DNA of 6,683 bases. Source: Candidatus Bathyarchaeota archaeon (GTDB lineage: Archaea > Thermoproteota > Bathyarchaeia > EX4484-135 > B24-G1). Shown one piece after another: positions 5,233-6,683 of the stretch; the stretch's first letter is position 1, and the number at the start of each line of letters is the position of its first letter. The notes beneath the pieces are model-generated. The model saw only the letters and a list, made by a program, of their open reading frames with translations. It made no database searches and was not told where the DNA came from. The stretch spans positions 1 to 6,683 of the forward strand of contig QMYG01000034.1 of assembly GCA_003662535.1 (NCBI GenBank), in the 5' to 3' direction. The position numbers and the translations under genes were made by a program.

Positions 5233-5457
5233 ATGGGCAGGATAAAAACCCTCAGCGCCGCAGCCCTCCTAGGCTTCGTCGTAGGCGTCCTAGTCTACCT
5301 CGTGGCAAAACCCTACCTCCCAAAGCTTCGCAGAATCCTCCTTAAAGGACTACCCGCAGTAATCGGGGCTGACTGGTTCCTAGCGGGTGTTCTGGGCGCA
5401 ATAACCTTCGTCATAGCCCTAGTAGTTTGGGCATACACGACTGGGCCAGAGTGGTAG
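5233..5457 (+). CDS. Small membrane protein with two helices
   Basis: The 74-residue product has one hydrophobic helix at about 8-25 (SAAALLGFVVGVLVYLVA), a strongly basic loop (KPYLPKLRRILLKG, 26-39) and a second helix at about 48-68 (WFLAGVLGAITFVIALVVWAY), ending in TTGPEW. The positive loop suggests it is cytoplasmic, with both termini outside. The ATG follows GGGGTGTGTAGGGG, which gives a reasonable ribosome site. I recognise no family. It follows the secreted-protein gene by 130 bases on the same strand and converges with the next gene. Confidence 0.7.
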   Translation: MGRIKTLSAAALLGFVVGVLVYLVAKPYLPKLRRILLKGLPAVIGADWFLAGVLGAITFVIALVVWAYTTGPEW

Positions 5458-5478
5458 ACTCAAAAATCAATAGTGGAA

Positions 5479-5509
5479 TGAAACCCAAAAATCTAGATTT
5501 TAAGTTTCA
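5479..5509. terminator. Palindromic bidirectional terminator between convergent genes
   Basis: A perfect 14-base palindrome, AAAATCTAGATTTT (5488-5501), is flanked by the outer inverted pair TGAAAC (5479-5484) and GTTTCA (5504-5509), giving a stem broken by a small bulge. Both strands end with a T run, so it can stop RNA polymerase from either side. It lies between the plus-strand gene ending at 5457 and the minus-strand gene ending at 5500, and covers the last codons of the latter. Confidence 0.55.
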
Positions 5510-5895
5510 CTCTCAGCCTTTTGACGCAGCCACCGTGCAACCTGACGGAAGAAAGGACTCGACGAGACATTAATCACGGGGAGTATTATCTTCTCCTTCG
5601 TCTCCACAACCGGAGCGTATTCTGGCATGAGGGCGTAGCTGACAAAGGCCCAGTAGACCCTAGCATTCTCTATCAACGCCTTTGCCGCCAGCTCGGTCGC
5701 TAATGGTATGGGGTAGTAGATGAAGGCGACGCCTTCAGCCCAGTTTAAGCCTGTAGGCCTGCCTCCAGCGGCGACGTCTGCGAAACGCACCAGTTCCTCT
5801 ATGCGTGGGAAGTAGATGCACTCCCTGATGATTACCTCACGGAAAGGCTCATACTTCACGTCTACGGACTGTCCCTCCAACTTCGGATACACCAC
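5500..5895 (-). CDS. Conserved-looking soluble protein of unknown function
   Basis: The 131-residue product has no signal peptide or clear membrane helix. Its composition is aromatic-rich and mixed alpha/beta. Strand-like segments are VIIRECIYF (21-29), VAFIYYPI (56-63) and EKIILPVINVS (101-111). Helices are IEELVRFADVAA (32-43) and LATELAAKALIENARVYWAFVSYAL (65-89). The C-terminal helix FFRQVARWLRQKA is basic. I recognise no family or catalytic motif. It starts with GTG GTG at 5895. A TATA box centred 27 bases upstream indicates a leaderless transcript starting on or next to that codon. It is divergent from the transglutaminase-like gene and converges on the small membrane protein. Its last codons lie inside the palindromic terminator. 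Confidence 0.75.
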   Translation of the reverse strand: MVYPKLEGQSVDVKYEPFREVIIRECIYFPRIEELVRFADVAAGGRPTGLNWAEGVAFIYYPIPLATELAAKALIENARVYWAFVSYALMPEYAPVVETKEKIILPVINVSSSPFFRQVARWLRQKAESET

Positions 5896-5918
5896 CCTAA
5901 ACTAGAGCAGGACGCACA

Positions 5919-5926
5919 GATAAAGG
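5919..5926 (-). promoter_or_regulatory. TATA box for a leaderless transcript
   Basis: The minus strand reads CCTTTATC, centred about 27 bases before the GTG at 5895. That is the normal archaeal distance from TATA box to transcription start, so the mRNA should begin at or next to the start codon. A purine-rich BRE is not evident upstream. Confidence 0.5.
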
Positions 5927-5942
5927 AAGTGGATGGAAACCC

Positions 5943-5949
5943 TAATTTA
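5943..5949 (+). promoter_or_regulatory. Weak TATA-like box for the transglutaminase-like gene
   Basis: TAATTTA is centred about 35 bases before the ATG at 5981. It would give a transcription start near 5972 and a leader under 10 bases. An alternative A-run at 5964-5968 is too close. It sits back to back with the minus-strand promoter at 5919-5926. Confidence 0.3.
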
Positions 5950-5980
5950 CCAAACAACACGGCTAAAATCTGAGAGTGCC

Positions 5981-6683
5981 ATGTCCATCCTCATACCGCA
6001 AGAGCCGAGGGGCACGCCCAACAGGTGGAAAACAATAGCCATCATCCTAGCAGTCCTCGTCGCCACCCAACTACTCTTCACGGGGGTTCTCCTCACAGAA
6101 ATAATCAGCCTGAGAAGAGACTACAGCAAGCAGTATCTAAAACTGAAAAACCTGCAGAACCAAAAAGAAGCACTCCTAAACAAATACATAACGCTAAACC
6201 AAACCCTCAACAAATGGCTGGAAAGCTACGAAAAACTAAGGAAGAAGGTGAACCTGCACAGCGGAACAAATGATGTTAAACCCCTAATCACCCCAGAAGA
6301 CCCGGGGGTAAGCCAGCTGGTCTTGTCGCTCACTGGCGGGTGGCAAAGGCCAGGAAACACGAGAGAGCTCCTCGACGACGCCTTCATCCTCTACAACTGG
6401 GTTGTGGAGAACATAGAGTATCGCAGCGATTCGCCTTATCCCGTTCTCCCACCAACTCCTGACGGGCCCTTAGAGTTCAGGGAGGATGTCTGGCAGTTCG
6501 CTAACGAAACCCTGCAACTAAGCGCTGGGGACTGCGAAGACATGGCGATACTCCTCTGCTCACTAATCCTAAACTACGTAGACGGCGTGTATCCTGCTGA
6601 ATGCATAATCATAGAGGGTTCAAGCGAGGCTCACGTGGCGGTTCAGCTTTATCTGGAAAATGGCAAAATAGTCATCTTAGACC
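5981..6683 (+). CDS. Membrane-anchored transglutaminase-like protein, 3' end outside window
   Basis: The first 234 residues are present and the frame is open at the window end. A polar N-terminus (MSILIPQEPRGTPNRWK) leads to one membrane helix at about 18-42. A Lys/Gln/Leu-rich coiled coil follows (about 44-92), then a linker and a transglutaminase-like domain. The core shows LYNWVVENIEYRSD (137-150), then AGDCEDMAILLCSLI (182-196) with the likely nucleophile C185. H218 is in SEAHVAVQLYLENG and D234 is the last complete codon in KIVILD. This Cys-His-Asp order and spacing is that of the transglutaminase/papain-like fold. Archaeal members are usually thought to act as proteases or amidases on extracytoplasmic substrates, which is not shown here. 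The topology suggests that the domain is outside the cell. The ATG has no strong ribosome site, so a short-leader transcript is likely. Confidence 0.85.
   Translation, partial: MSILIPQEPRGTPNRWKTIAIILAVLVATQLLFTGVLLTEIISLRRDYSKQYLKLKNLQNQKEALLNKYITLNQTLNKWLESYEKLRKKVNLHSGTNDVKPLITPEDPGVSQLVLSLTGGWQRPGNTRELLDDAFILYNWVVENIEYRSDSPYPVLPPTPDGPLEFREDVWQFANETLQLSAGDCEDMAILLCSLILNYVDGVYPAECIIIEGSSEAHVAVQLYLENGKIVILD

Noticed and set aside
6025..6273. Plus-strand 82-codon frame
   Set aside because: It is a shifted frame inside the transglutaminase-like gene, which has a membrane helix, a coiled coil and a catalytic triad in the other frame.
1..6683. CRISPR array, tRNA, rRNA, insertion sequence or toxin-antitoxin pair
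   Set aside because: I saw no spaced direct repeats, cloverleaf sequence, transposase or typical antitoxin pair anywhere in the window.

Overview
The window comes from an archaeon of the TACK/Thermoproteota group. The main reason is a complete Cdv (archaeal ESCRT) cell-division cluster on the minus strand. Supporting signs are leaderless-looking starts behind TATA-like boxes, GTG and TTG starts, Shine-Dalgarno sites inside operons, and a helix-rich, Arg/Lys-rich proteome. I cannot place the lineage more exactly from sequence alone. Thermophilic crenarchaeal orders and Caldarchaeales-like lineages are both possible.

Layout. About 1-72 may hold the start of a further minus-strand gene that runs out of the window (weak). 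122-3462 (minus) is the cdv operon, transcribed in the order cdvB1-like ESCRT-III, cdvA, cdvB with winged helix, cdvC/Vps4. The genes overlap or lie within about 10 bases of each other. 3463-3870 holds the operon promoter (TATATA at 3534-3539), a possible 47-residue Trp-rich ORF (3620-3763, minus), and otherwise nothing I can assign. 3871-4221 (minus) is a small two-helix membrane protein. 4274-4534 (minus) is an 86-residue winged-helix protein. A divergent promoter region then leads to 4614-5102 (plus), a secreted or membrane-anchored beta-rich protein, and 5233-5457 (plus), a 74-residue two-helix membrane protein. 5500-5895 (minus) is an unrecognised soluble protein that converges on the previous gene across a palindromic terminator-like repeat. 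5981 to the window end (plus) is the first 234 residues of a membrane-anchored transglutaminase-like protein.

How the parts fit. CdvA (PRC-barrel, coiled coil, C-terminal ESCRT-III-binding strand) should recruit CdvB through the CdvB winged helix. The ESCRT-III proteins polymerise at mid-cell. CdvC, with an N-terminal MIT domain and a AAA+ ATPase domain, should bind MIM2-like proline motifs in the ESCRT-III tails and remodel the polymer. Each interaction half can be seen in the sequence. The unusual points are that a second ESCRT-III gene leads the operon, with cdvA between the two ESCRT-III genes, and that a short hairpin masks the cdvC Shine-Dalgarno sequence. The upstream small membrane protein and winged-helix protein are possible accessory or regulatory genes by position only. 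I saw no tRNA, rRNA, CRISPR array or insertion sequence.
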